From NCBI GenBank assembly GCA_030549495.1, contig JAUIRK010000142.1, positions 248,001 through 312,000 on the forward strand: 64,000 nucleotides of DNA, in the 5' to 3' direction. This DNA comes from Nectonema munidae (taxonomy: Eukaryota > Nematomorpha > Nectonematoida > Nectonematidae). Both the position numbers and the translations under genes were made by a program. The notes beneath the pieces are model-generated. The model saw nothing but the letters and a program-made list of their open reading frames with translations, did not search any database and was not told the origin of the DNA. Shown here in pieces: positions 10,760-21,884 of the stretch (its first letter is position 1; each line of letters starts with the position of its first letter).

Positions 10760-11835
10760 CCTTCAAGCACTTTTCATTAACTAATACGAATGTTTACAAA
10801 TAGACTTTCATCAGAATTATTAAAATTTCTGCTCAAAATACGCCTAACTTTCGCATTTACTTGCGATATGTCAAATTATTAATAATTGTGTATACTATAT
10901 TTTGTACACTATTTTATTGTTTCCTTCTCAGCAAAAAAGTTCGTTCTGTAAAACTTTTCCCATTTCACCTTAAATTTGGTATATATATATATATTGTAAC
11001 TACAAGTTTCCAAGTTTTAAGAACCGTATCTAAACGGAAACTCTTCAGGTTTCAGAGGCTTGAAATATTGTTCGTCAAATTTTTAATTTGAATTGACATT
11101 TAGTTGGTACAAGTGATACTTTCATAAGAATTCGAGTCTAAATTTTATGTAGCCTTCAAGAAATGACATCTTCCTAAAAACTGGATGGGAACAGGTTACT
11201 TATATAATGTTTAAAGGGGTATATAATATATATTGCATTCTATATTCATCAGTCTTGAATTTTATCGGTATTAAATAATGGTGTTCTTTCTGAAACATGA
11301 TAGTTTGCAACCATATCGCTTCTATTGGCTGATGCCAAACCAAATATACATAGGAGGCTCTCTCAAACCTCTAAGAGTATATGCTTATTCTTGCATGACT
11401 TTGGTATCTTGATCAGCAATTATTCAGATAATTCGCAATACTTGCTTTCAACTTCCACTTTATTCAAAGCCTCTAAAATATACACGTGTCTTCCTCTTTG
11501 AATATTCTTACCTTCTTTCAGCCTAATGATAACCTCTGCCACATGACCCTATTCAGGAACGCTTCTAGATAATTTTTGCTCATTTTCCTATTTTACTTTC
11601 TTTAAATATTGATTCTAGTAGGAAAAAGATTGAAATTTGATTGTCAAATTGGATGAAGGAAAATTCGTAAGTACTCTTTCAGAAGTTGATTTTTCTTCAC
11701 TTTTTGGCTGGGTGATCCTGAAATCATAACTAATGAAATTAATGTTAAGTTAATTCTGATTAAGCTTGCTTGTAAGAATCAATATTTCATAGACAAAATC
11801 AAGTTTAATTAAACATAGGGACAAAATTTATAGAA
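10760..11835. other. Unassigned AT-rich stretch
   Basis: No gene recognised. A short TA microsatellite lies at 10979-10992. An open 76-codon frame at 10861-11091 is hydrophobic and compositionally ordinary, with no family resemblance; I do not call it. Confidence 0.5.
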
Positions 11836-13190
11836 GAAGCAAACTTAAAAATTCCTACTCAGAAAAGAGGTATGAGTTTAAGAAATAAGGTGAAATACGC
11901 CATTAGAAAAGCTCAGAAAACTTATTATGAAAAACACATTGAGGATAAATTCTTCGATATTAATAAATCTACATGGAATATCGTAAATTTCGTTATAAGA
12001 CCTGACAAAAAAACCTCATTCCTTCATTAACAATAAATGATGGAATAACAGATCCTTCGGAATAGCACAAAGTTTCAATAAATATTTTTACCATCATTCA
12101 GGAGACCACATTGACAATATAGAAGCTTTGAGCTCTACGTATCTTGCGATAGCAATCTTTTTCTTGAATTAGAACAAATAAGTCTTAATGATGAACCTTT
12201 AGCGATTGACAACTTAAAAAGAACCAAAAGTGAGGATGTTTATGGTTTATCTCCTCTAGATGCGATCCTTGTTATAATAGGAGTTCCTTTGTTCAAGCTA
12301 TTCAATTTATGACTGTCCAATCTCTCTCATTCACATGCCTTCAAAAATTTATGAGAAAATATTTTATAACCAAATCAACCACTTTTTTATTTATTTTTCC
12401 AGGTCAATTTGGTTTTGGAAAGCGCTATTCCAAAGAAATGCACCATTCTGTTTTCATTAATGCACTGGAAAATAAACAAGAAGTTTCATAGACCTTAAAA
12501 AGCCTTCGACTCAATTCCTTAGAGTTTTCATTTAAAAAAACTTGAATTCTACGGGTTTTTGCATTTTTCGCTCAAATTCCTGGAATGCTATTTGTACGAT
12601 AGATACCAAACAGTCTTCGTAAAGTAAACAATGCCCTGCCACTTCCATTAAATGAAGACCTCAATGCTCGCTACTTAGTCCATTCCTTTTTCTATATATT
12701 TATTGTGTTGTTTCCTGATGACCTTTGCTTACTGTTAAGGAATGAAGTTCTTGATAATGCTGTGATTTTATCTACTCTTGAGAATCGACTTTTCAAACGT
12801 AAAACAAAGAAGAAATTTTCCTACCTTTAGTGGGAGAATCTAATCTTTTGGGTCTCATAATAATCAGCGATAGCCTTAAATGCAAAAACAAGCTTTCCAG
12901 CGTTATTGGAAGTATTAAGCGTTGTAGAAATTCTTTCCTTTCCAATGCTTGGAAGTCTTTTTAAATCTTTAGCATCTACACTACGGTGTCTTAAATTGAG
13001 GACGGACACTCTTCCACAATAAAGTTCAAAAAACACTAGGACTCATCCTTATTAAAAAATAAGAAAACATAGCACACATAGCCTCTATTTCTTCAAATTT
13101 CCTGCTTCATGATCTCTGATATTTATAACTGGCTATTTTTACATGGACACACTCATTTTTACACTTAGGAAATATTATCATCTCTTCATT
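11836..13190 (+). mobile_element. LINE C fragment (linker and reverse transcriptase)
   Basis: A + strand LINE ORF2 segment without its endonuclease. The linker reads KYAIRKAQKTYYEKHIEDKF and SEDVYGLSPLDAI (11890-12260). RT motif A, DLKKAFDSIP, is at 12492-12525, followed by KLEFYGFLHFSLKFLECYLY. The active-site block is FPDDLCLLLRN (12713-12747), and the thumb has SDSLKCKNKLSSVIGSI (12850-12930). The coding sequence changes frame several times and has stops. It runs straight into the piggyBac remnant, and neither LINE end is clear. Confidence 0.75.
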
Positions 13191-13339
13191 TAAGCTCTCG
13201 AACTCCAAACAAGTTATCCATTACAAAATGTCTGAGTTTTACAACTGCAATTGGACATCCTGGTCATTATGGCATAAAAATTTAACATTGTACACTACCG
13301 ATGCTAAATCTTTATATATTTTAAAGTCTCAATTTAATG

Positions 13340-14100
13340 TTTCAGGTTTAACTGATAGAACTTTTTTTTCTGGAGCAACTATAGTTAAAAGATTGATAAC
13401 GGATAGTGATTTATCTTAAGGATGTGGAATATTTACTGATAGGTTAGATGCAAACATTTACAACAGCTGGGCTTAAATACAATTGAATCAAAATATATTT
13501 ATCCCAAATTTGACGGCTTCCCCAGACATGCTCATCGTACTTTCAAAGTTGTTTACGTTATTTCAAGCCAACATTTGGGGGAAATAAATTTGATTGGAAG
13601 GAAACGCAAACCAGAAACAATAGTGTTATACAATCAATTCAAAAGTGGGGTAGACAAAACAAATCAGATGCTTAGATCTTACACATCTTATTGAACGTCT
13701 AGAAAATGGACAGCTGCAGTTTTTGCAAACTACTTAGATATTGCGTGTCACAATGGTTGGGTAATATCTAAAAGTAATTGTCCTAACAAATTCCCAAACA
13801 CTAAAAAAGGAGGCAGAAAATATTTTATCAGAGATTTGTCTTTGAAGCTTTGTGAGAATTCTATGATGATGCGCTCTAACAATTCTAACACTCCATTGCA
13901 AATTCGAAATCTTTTATCTTTTTATGGATTCGAACAGCTTGAAATAACTGAGCGAGCTTCAACATCAACAGGCTATTGTCATTTGGATGTCGGTCACTCA
14001 AACAGTAGAGGAACAAGAAAATTTAGTTCTTGTAACAGACACATGTAAAAATCACACGAAATATTTTTGTACTCAATGTCAGTAAGTGAAATATTGTGTA
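13340..14100 (+). pseudogene. piggyBac transposase, C-terminal half
   Basis: VSGLTDRTFFSGATIVKRLI (13340-13400) fits the D-x-F-F-T/S block in the catalytic core. Then RKRKPETIVLYNQFKSGVDK with TNQMLRSYTSY (13598-13690) is the hallmark K-P-x-x-x-x-Y-N-x-x-K-x-G-V-D block carrying the last catalytic Asp. A TGA at 13692-13694 stands where the family has Trp. The frame continues with SRKWTAAVFANYLDIACHNG to about 14047, and a one-frame shift leads to CKNHTKYFCTQCQ (14042-14080), the C-terminal cysteine-rich zinc domain. Known role: cut-and-paste transposition at TTAA. Both breaks make it inactive. Confidence 0.85.
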
Positions 14101-14336
14101 TAATATTAACTTGTACGGTATTACAAACATAAATAATGTTTTTATAATTTTGCAAAATACGTAAGAGCATAAAAATTTGTTTTTTATTTTTGAAAATATC
14201 AATTTGACTCTTTTGCACACAATTTTTTATGTACTTTTTTATTTTTTGAATTTTTTGTTTATAAGCTTTCATTTTTTGTAATAAAAGCTTGTTTTATGAT
14301 AGTTAAACATTTTTATATTGCTTACTTTTATATAAA

Positions 14337-14500
14337 AGGTCGTTCAGAATTGACGTCAACTTAATTTTGTTAATTTCTTCTTCTCTTGTCAAGATTTGTC
14401 AAATACATTTCACTAATAATCTACCTTGATGTCATTTTGGAGATACTCCCTTTATTTCTCTCTCAAACTTGACGTCAATGATTCTTGTTGAGTATTGCAA
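14337..14500. repeat. GACGTCAA-bearing repeat
   Basis: GGTCGTTCAGAATTGACGTC (14339-14358) is nearly repeated at 44805-44824 (GGTCGTTCACAATTGACGTC), and a second TTGACGTCAA occurs at 14468-14477. This looks like the end of a small dispersed element family whose other end I could not fix. Confidence 0.4.
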
Positions 14501-15103
14501 ATGGTTCATAGTTTACTGATTTTCATGAAAGTTTTTAAATAATGTAAAATTTTTTAGGAAATGCAAATAATTTATTGTTATAGCTTTATAATATTTATTA
14601 TCTTTATTGAAAAATTTACAATTTATTGTATAAACTTTTGATAATGAAAATTTATATTGAAAATCTTAATTAACGCCATCTACTAATTCAACACGAAGTA
14701 TCAAAACAACTAAAATTTCAAAAATAACGCATCTGATGGTATTTTTTATTTTCAAATAATTGAAGTGAAAACAAGAAAAAATTTACATGTGGTTTTTGGA
14801 TGTGGTCAGATATATTTTTCTACACGAATTTCATCATAAAGCCACGTTTGGTCTTGCGAGGGTTAAAAGATTGAATATAGTGTGGGATATAACAAAACTA
14901 ATTCTTCGGGCAAGAAAAACAGTTTTTTATAGCAATTTTTGAAAGAGTTTTTACTTAAATGCGCTAATTCTGTGATATTCATGATTTTAAATACTTTCAG
15001 TAAATTAGGAATTTTATACCCTAGGCCTAATAAGAAGATATTTAATATAGTAATAAGATGAACGAAAAAATTAAAGTACACATTTTTTTTCTTCATATTC
15101 ACA

Positions 15104-15780
15104 TTCCACACCAAACAGCCGAATACCTTCATACTCAGCCTGTATATTTATAAAACAATCAATTACCAATACACCACGATATCAATACTCTAATTCAAAC
15201 TACTTCTTCACACTTATTCCCTCAAACTACAAATCCTTGCTCTTATGCTCTCTCTACTCCCAACCATCCTTAAACCACCCATACCTAGCAACTTCTCTCA
15301 ATCACTTACACAAATCAAACATAACTAACATAGACAACAACCACCACTTAAATGCTAGATCCTCCTCTGGGACATAAAATCAAATACACGAGGCTCACTC
15401 ACACTCGAATTTCTAGCATCTCACAATGGCTGACAACGATAAATCCCCAACCTTTAGACGACTGCATCTAAACAACATATATCAATCACACAACGATTGA
15501 ACCATCATTTCCAACGAAACATATAGTTCACAACAGGCGCATCTCAGACATCCCATCCGCCTCCGACCACACATACATAACCTTTCAAATCGACCTCACT
15601 ACTAAACTCAAAAATTTAAAATCCTAATTATGGCAAACAAATATTCTGGACAGCATTTCTTCACAATCTTAAATCTAAGCTAGACAACATCACCCTGACC
15701 ACAGATACAACAAATAATCTCGAAACATCTGCTCTTCAACTTAACAAGCCCATCACAACCAGGATTCACGACGTAACTCC
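15104..15780 (+). mobile_element. LINE D fragment (endonuclease part), copy 1
   Basis: Nearly identical to 21330-21884 over about 540 bp (shared landmarks ACACCACGATATCAATACTC and GCGCATCTCAGA). Relative to that copy it lacks ~18 bp near 15120. It encodes remains of a LINE endonuclease: an N-N-H-H-L-N-A-R block near 15335, SNETY near 15510, and an S-D-H region near 15570. It continues for ~130 bp beyond the end of copy 2 with a helical linker (FLHNLKSKLDNITLTTDTTN). A LTR element fossil begins near 15785. Confidence 0.7.
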
Positions 15781-15784
15781 TACA

Positions 15785-16622
15785 AACCAGCCAAGGATGG
15801 AATTTTCGATCAAATTGGTTTCATTTCTCCATATTTCGCTGCGGCAAAAAATTTACTAAGGAATACTTGGAGATGAAAGCGCCATAAAAATTGATTGAGA
15901 CAAACCGTTGTCTGACGAAAAGAAAAAGCAGTGGAACGATCTTTTTACAAAATTACATAATTCGAATTTATTTTTTCCAAGAGGGTTGATACTAGAAAAA
16001 GACAAATTAAAAGGTCACTATAAAAAACTTTGGCCATTTAAAGATAAAGAAGGTATCTGGAGGGTTTTTGCTAGATCTAAAGAGATTAATTACCACCCAT
16101 GAAGTTTTATTTACATCTTATAAGATTAACGTTTTGTATCCCCAACTTGAACAGATCGGCTAAATCTATAAGATTTAAGTGTTTGACTTGTTTAGACAAA
16201 GTAATATAAGCTGTCTTGGGAGGGGAGTGTAACATTTAAATCATTTTCAATGTTAAACGCATACATGATTTGCATCATTTCAACTTCACGTCATCTTTCA
16301 TAGAATTGTAGCGTCACGAAACAGTTAACCTGTTTCTCATTACTTTCAGTTTTACTTTTCTATAAGTGCAACCTCACGACATAATTCAACGCATCACACA
16401 CACATATAAACTAATAACACAGCACAACGATCAGAACCAATCACTTCATCAAAGAAAACAGCCAAGAGGTGAATCTTTCCGAGATCTTCATCTACTCCCA
16501 AAAACTAATCCATAAAGGCTATCGAATAAGCCCAAGAATCCCGTGAAGATCGAAGATCACTCAATTTCCCTCTTTACAATAAAGTTGTTTTTCTTTCAAA
16601 TTTTGGGATTATTGCTGGTTCA
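15785..16622 (+). mobile_element. BEL/Pao-like LTR retrotransposon fossil, 3' end
   Basis: A fragment of a BEL/Pao-like element: a piece of the pol polyprotein (about 15785-16100, including KDKEGIWRVFARSKE, which fits the region just before the integrase core), a purine-rich tract, and one LTR at 16228-16622. The LTR begins TGTAAC, ends TTCA, and holds an AATAAA signal. The rest of the element and the 5' LTR are absent. It is broken and old. It abuts LINE D copy 1, so insertion into that LINE is possible. Confidence 0.6.
16228..16622 (+). repeat. LTR of the BEL/Pao-like fossil
   Basis: 395 bp, TG...CA ends, preceded by a GGGAGGGGAG purine tract and containing AATAAA near its 3' end. A single copy is visible in the window. 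Confidence 0.55.
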
Positions 16623-19100
16623 GCAATAAACTGGTCAAATCACAAATCATCAATAAAACTGATGAAAAGTTATACTAGTGATAAAAATAAAATTGTAAAT
16701 AATATTTTAATGAAAAGTAAAATGGATAAAATATCAATACATCCATTCAAGTGTATTTTTATAGTTTATACCATGAAAGATAAATTATATTAGTAATGAA
16801 ACGTTTTATATAATCGCACATATAGCAATAAGCAATCCAAGATGTACACACATATTATTTATCAGTAGTAACAATCGACAAATTATATATAAATATTGAT
16901 AATGCGGGTATCATTGATCGCTCTAAGTGATGCGCGTTAGAAATATACTTTTTTTACAGTACATTAAAAACAGATCTCTGCTGAATCAAAATTGTAGCTC
17001 TACACGTCTACGATCCGATGATCCAAAAAGGCACATCAAATTTTTAGGTGAGACAAAAAATTTTTTTTTACATTTTCAAGTAATTTTTTTTAATTATATG
17101 ATTTTCTACTCGTTTTTATACTACCTCAAAAATTGAGACTTTAAAAACTTTTTTCCGGGATAATTTTTTTAATTTTTCCGTATGAAGTGTCAGAATATTA
17201 TTTTATTAGATATTATGATGTCAAAAAAATTTTTTTTCATGATTTATTCAAACACATTTTAAAACTATTTATACAATTTTTAGTTCTAAACTGTCTTTTT
17301 TAAATTTTAAAGTGTTTTTTTTAATTCTAAAGTGTCTTTTTTGATTTTACTTTTCTGAATAAGTTTTGAAGCCTTGTTTCTTAATAAATGCGCGTAATAT
17401 TATGTGCGATTGTCAAGTTCTGTAGTTGTGTTGAAAGATACACTGAAAATTTTTGTAATTTTCCGCCTTTATTCAAGTCTTTTTTAATTCGATGCAACTA
17501 GCAGTTCATTTATAGACAAGTTTTTAACTCTTCAATTTTTGCCTTCTGCATAGATTGTTTTTATATTATAGTAACATAGAATTAATTTTTTTTTAGTTTG
17601 TATCGAAAGTTTGAACTAAGCAAAAAAGTGAATTTTAATCTTAGTTTCGAAAAACGTTTTACATCCATTTTAATATCCATTATATAATGAAAAAAAGTGT
17701 TCACACAAACTTCTTTATTATCATTCAAGTAATTTAAAGCAAAAACAGTATATCACATTTTATGAAGAAATAAAAACTCCCATTTGTTCTTTTTGTATGT
17801 TACGTAGTGCATGTGCAATGTAGCTTTTGCATCCCTCGCTGTTTATTGAGGAAACAGCTTTTTTGATAACTTCTTCTAGCATAAAAAAAGTGTTGTCTAA
17901 AATAAAAGTTTATAAAATATTGAAGCAAACCTTACTTAATTTCTGTTTTGGAAAATTGTTGAGAATGCCAGCTCAATTGGATTCAGCATGTAACTATAAG
18001 AGGACAAAAAGCTGAAAATTGGTCCATCTAAAGTTTTCGATAGTTTGAGTTTTGTGGATCTTTACGTAATCCAAAATAATTAGCCAGCAGTTTTTTAGGT
18101 TACTTAATTTAGATAAAAGTTCGATCAAAAATTCTTTATGAGATGGCAACAAATTCAGCCCATATTTTATTTATTCACTTATTATTTTTATGTCGTAATT
18201 TAAACAATTTTTCCCATTTATAAAGTGAATCATCAATTTGAAATATTTCAAAGTAGATACAAATTTCATACCTTTAAGATATGAAAAAAAAGAATATCAA
18301 AATAAATAATAATTCCAAAAATTATATTCGGGAGAATTTTGTCCTACACACGGAAATCTTTAGTAAAAGGCGAAAGATTTATACGATTTGTGCAGAACAT
18401 AAAATTTTTTATATTTATTTTTATATATAGAGAAAAAAAATTCTATGAAAAAAGAAAATTTTTAAACATCAAAAATTATACTTGTTAAAATATTTTTTTA
18501 CAATTATATTTAATTTTTTCTGATTATTTATTAGATATTTATAGAATTTATTTTATTTGAAACTTTATTATTTAAAACTCTTTAAAATATTACAGAAATA
18601 AAAAAACTGAAAAATAATAAATTTGTATAGATGGCGTTAAGAAATAAAATTTCCATAAATCTTACTTTAATTATGGGAATTTTTAATTATTTTAAATTTA
18701 TTATAAATAAGATATTTTATATAACATTTTACATAAAATAAGGGGCAACCTTACGGGCAGAAACATGTCGCTCCTTAAAAATTCTAATATAAGTACACAC
18801 AATAAGAAGACAAAAGCTGCCATTATTAGATGACTGAAGTCCAAAAATAATTATGTGTATATTTGTACAAATAAATTATGGGGCATTGCGCTGACCATCG
18901 TCCTAGATCTTGTTATTCCAGGGCAAACAGAAACGGGAATTTTTATATACGATGATTCATCTCCAACCTCTATATTACTATGGTTTCTATTCCATTTACA
19001 ATGACTAGGGAGACAATGTTCAATTTTCTGTTCATGTTTTTCTAGATGTAAGATTTGATATACTCATTCGGGGAGACTTATATATTATATATTATTATAG
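16623..19100. other. Long unassigned AT-rich stretch
   Basis: No gene or RNA recognised on either strand. Frames of 60-70 codons exist (16927-17136, 17827-18015) but have no family resemblance and an ordinary AT-rich composition. T-runs are frequent between 17040 and 17340. Confidence 0.5.
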
Positions 19101-19261
19101 AATTTTTTCTGCTCAAATCAATTCACAATATACTTTACTTTGTGGATGGTTCTTAGCTGAGAGATAAAACCGGTGCGAGTCAAGAATGACGCGTTGGATT
19201 TCCCTTGCTCCGTCATAGTCAAATGCGAAAATATTGTGAATTGATTTGAGCAGAAAAAATT
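19101..19261. repeat. Perfect 31-bp inverted repeat, 99-bp loop
   Basis: Arms 19101-19131 and 19231-19261 are exact reverse complements (core CTCAAATCAATTCACA). The loop is less AT-rich than the flanks. A third copy of the right-arm core, TGTGAATTGATTTGAG, lies at 19585-19600. It could be a small TIR element or a transcribed hairpin. No clear target duplication is seen. Confidence 0.85.
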
Positions 19262-19739
19262 GTATAATTAGGAGCAGGCTGTATTGCAGGGCTATATATA
19301 TGGTATGGTATGGCTACTTTGTGTATACCATACCTAGCTTTGTTTAGGTCTTGAGGATGTGATTCAGTATGAGTTTAGAATATTATGAAGATAGATTGAA
19401 AGTCGTTGTGAATATAATTGTGTATTCTATTAGTGTTAGAATTTTGTTTACACTTTAAAATACACGCATTGTTTGAACGCAATGTTAAACGCGCTACATT
19501 ATATAAAGTTAATTATACAAAGGTGAAAGATATTACATAGAAGAAGACTCAATAAATAAATGTTTTTGTCACTTCGTGATGACATGTGAATTGATTTGAG
19601 AGGGTAAAATACAATGTGTTAGGGTCAATATTGTTCTGAATGCGTGATTAAGGGGTGAGCGTGAACGACAGGATGTCATGGCTGTATTGTTCTTTCTTCC
19701 TGAATGCTAGCGTGTCATTGCAGCAAACATACTCAAAAT

Positions 19740-19815
19740 TAAGGGGCGACATGGATTAATCGTGGTTTAATGAAACCCATGAGTTACTGGGGCGTGAATT
19801 AACGGGGTTCGACTG
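19740..19815. mobile_element. pogo/Tigger-like terminal sequence
   Basis: The terminus read leftwards, CAGTCGAACCCCGTTAATTC, ending at 19815 and followed by TA, resembles the ends of pogo-group Tc1/mariner elements, which insert at TA. A matching left end was not found, so this is a fragment or a solo end. Confidence 0.45.
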
Positions 19816-19817
19816 TA

Positions 19818-20385
19818 TTACTACCAAATATCAAGATTTTATTGTGAATTTGGTTTGGTATTTATTCTTGGAAGACAACATTATAAAAATTAACTTTCAA
19901 TATATTAAAGTTTGTCTATAACGGATATTTGTCTCTGTATTTTATTTGTTATATATATTAGATGGGAGGTAACATGGTAAAAGTATGCTATAATAAAGTT
20001 TCCTTAGTGATACCATTGTGTAAAATTAAAAATGATGGAAAAAATTCCTTCTTTTTTTTATTTTGCTAAAATAATTTTACATTTGTTTTTTTGCCATTTT
20101 GTTATAATTGACTGAAATGGCATTTTAAAAATTATTTTGTTGGACTTTTGATTGGCTGACATTTCGGGCACATTTATTTAATTCCTCACTGTTCTTTTTT
20201 TTACTTCAACTCGTTCTAAAATGACTTCTAAGTTTTTTTAATTTTTTTATATTAACTCTTGAAAACTTAATTTTCCCTTATAAATACATTACTACTAATC
20301 TTTAAACATATTTTTTACTTTTCATTAGCTAATTTTCAATCCATATATAATATTATTTTATTTAACTTCACTGATTTCCGCCCAC
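19818..20385. other. Unassigned AT-rich stretch
   Basis: No gene, repeat end or RNA recognised. Confidence 0.5.
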
Positions 20386-20389
20386 TAAT

Positions 20390-21884
20390 ACAACAAATAA
20401 GAGGGCACGCTCTGCCCCCTAATCTCCCAAATCTACCACCGACACTTTAATCATCTATTCGACGATTATATAGCTAATACCACACTAAATCCAAACGATC
20501 TAATACTATTTAATAATCTAAAATACAACATAGCCATACATTATATAAAACATTTCGAAAGCCAAAACATCAAGTCAACCTCAACACAATCATACGCTAA
20601 TGCTGCTAGTTTAGGCCCTACTCAATCTTATCCTAACCCAACACTCAGTTCCACCACAAATACGCAACTACTCCACACACTAGAAAACACTAGAAATCAC
20701 TCCACTTAACAACATTTCAACTAAAAAAGAGAAGACCATTCACCGCCAAGATGTCATCAAAAATCTAGATAACAAAAACAACTCCTTATCGATCGCCAAA
20801 ACAAGATCATTTCACTCCGGTACCATCTACTTCCAATTCAAAAATATAGATTAAAAAGTTACCGCCAGAACAACGCTCATAAAAAACGGTCTAAATGCTA
20901 ATGACTTACCTCCACAAAAACCAAAATTCAAACTACGTGGCATCCCTACCGATATAACATTAACCGAAATCGCAAAATCTATTGAAGAACAAAACCCACA
21001 CCTTAACGCTATATGCAAACTCGATAATCCCCTACAACTAGGAAAAACCTGCACATATAGCTATACTAAATCTTGAAATAAATACTTATGTACTCAACCC
21101 AAAATCTTTCTAGGCCACCACCTACTAACGCTCACCACACTAAAACCAAAAGTTAAACAATGCGAAAAATGCTTAAAAATCTCAACATAGCCAAATCTTA
21201 GATAACTACTCATGCCTACTACTTTACACATAAATCTAAATCACTCAAAAACTGCTTGGGACAATCTTCACAACATCTTACCCTCACACACGCACGACAT
21301 AATATAAATAAACGAACCATACATTCACATTCCACACCAAACAGCCGACTACGTACTCCTACACATACCTTCATACTCAGCCTGTATATTTATAAAACAA
21401 TCAATTACCAATACACCACGATATCAATACTCTAATTCAAACTACTTCTTCACACTTATTCCCTCAAACTACAAATCCTTGCTCTTATGCTCTCTCTAGT
21501 CCCAACCATCCTTAAACCACCCCATAACTAGCAACTTCTCTCAATCACTTACACAAATCAAACATAACTAACATAGACAACAACCACCACTTAAATGCTA
21601 GATCCTCCTCTGGGACATAAAATCAAATACACGTGGTCCACTCACACTCGAATTTCTAGCATCTCACAATCTAACAATAGCCGACAACGATAAATCTCCA
21701 ACCTTTAGACGACTACATCTAAACAACATATATCAATCACACAACGATTGAACCATCATTTGCAACGAAACATATAGTTCACAACTGGCGCATCTCAGAA
21801 ATTCCACCCGCCTCCGACCACACATACATAACCTTTCAAATCGACCTCACTACTAAACTCTAAAAAATTCAAAATCCTAATTAA
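20390..21884 (+). mobile_element. LINE D copy 2 (ORF1 and endonuclease)
   Basis: A + strand LINE with higher GC and a C-rich sense strand. ORF1 remains at about 20400-21190 are followed by ORF2 endonuclease remains at about 21220-21870: INEPYIHIPHQTADY near 21312, and VHNWRISEIPPASDHTYITF near 21778-21838 with the S-D-H catalytic block. It stops abruptly at 21884. The 15104 fragment is a second copy of its 3' part. Stops occur in all frames; the clade is likely R1/I-like. Confidence 0.75.
20730..21190 (+). pseudogene. LINE D ORF1, PRE/C2HC-like protein remnant
   Basis: Contains KPKFKLRGIPTDITLTEIAK followed by SIEEQNPHLNAICKL (about 20919-21025), which resembles the PRE_C2HC region of arthropod LINE ORF1 proteins, and then VKQCEKCLKIS (about 21151-21184), the start of a zinc knuckle. 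Known role of the family: RNA binding. It is interrupted by stops upstream (near 20852) and downstream. Confidence 0.6.

Larger units (their letters stand above)
13225..14862 (+). mobile_element. piggyBac DNA transposon remnant with right terminal repeat
   Basis: Transposase remains occupy roughly 13340-14100. The right end is an inverted-repeat terminus, TTGGTCTTGCGAGGG (14848-14862), followed by TTAA (14863-14866), the piggyBac target site. Read inward, CCCTCGCAAGACCAA shares its first three and last eight bases with the ends of MITE 2. No left terminus was found; LINE C sequence lies where it should be. Between transposase and right end there is AT-rich DNA including a GACGTCAA-bearing repeat (14337-14500). 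Confidence 0.75.

Noticed and set aside
12827-13036. 69-codon - strand frame
   Set aside because: Shadow of the LINE C reverse transcriptase thumb on the + strand.
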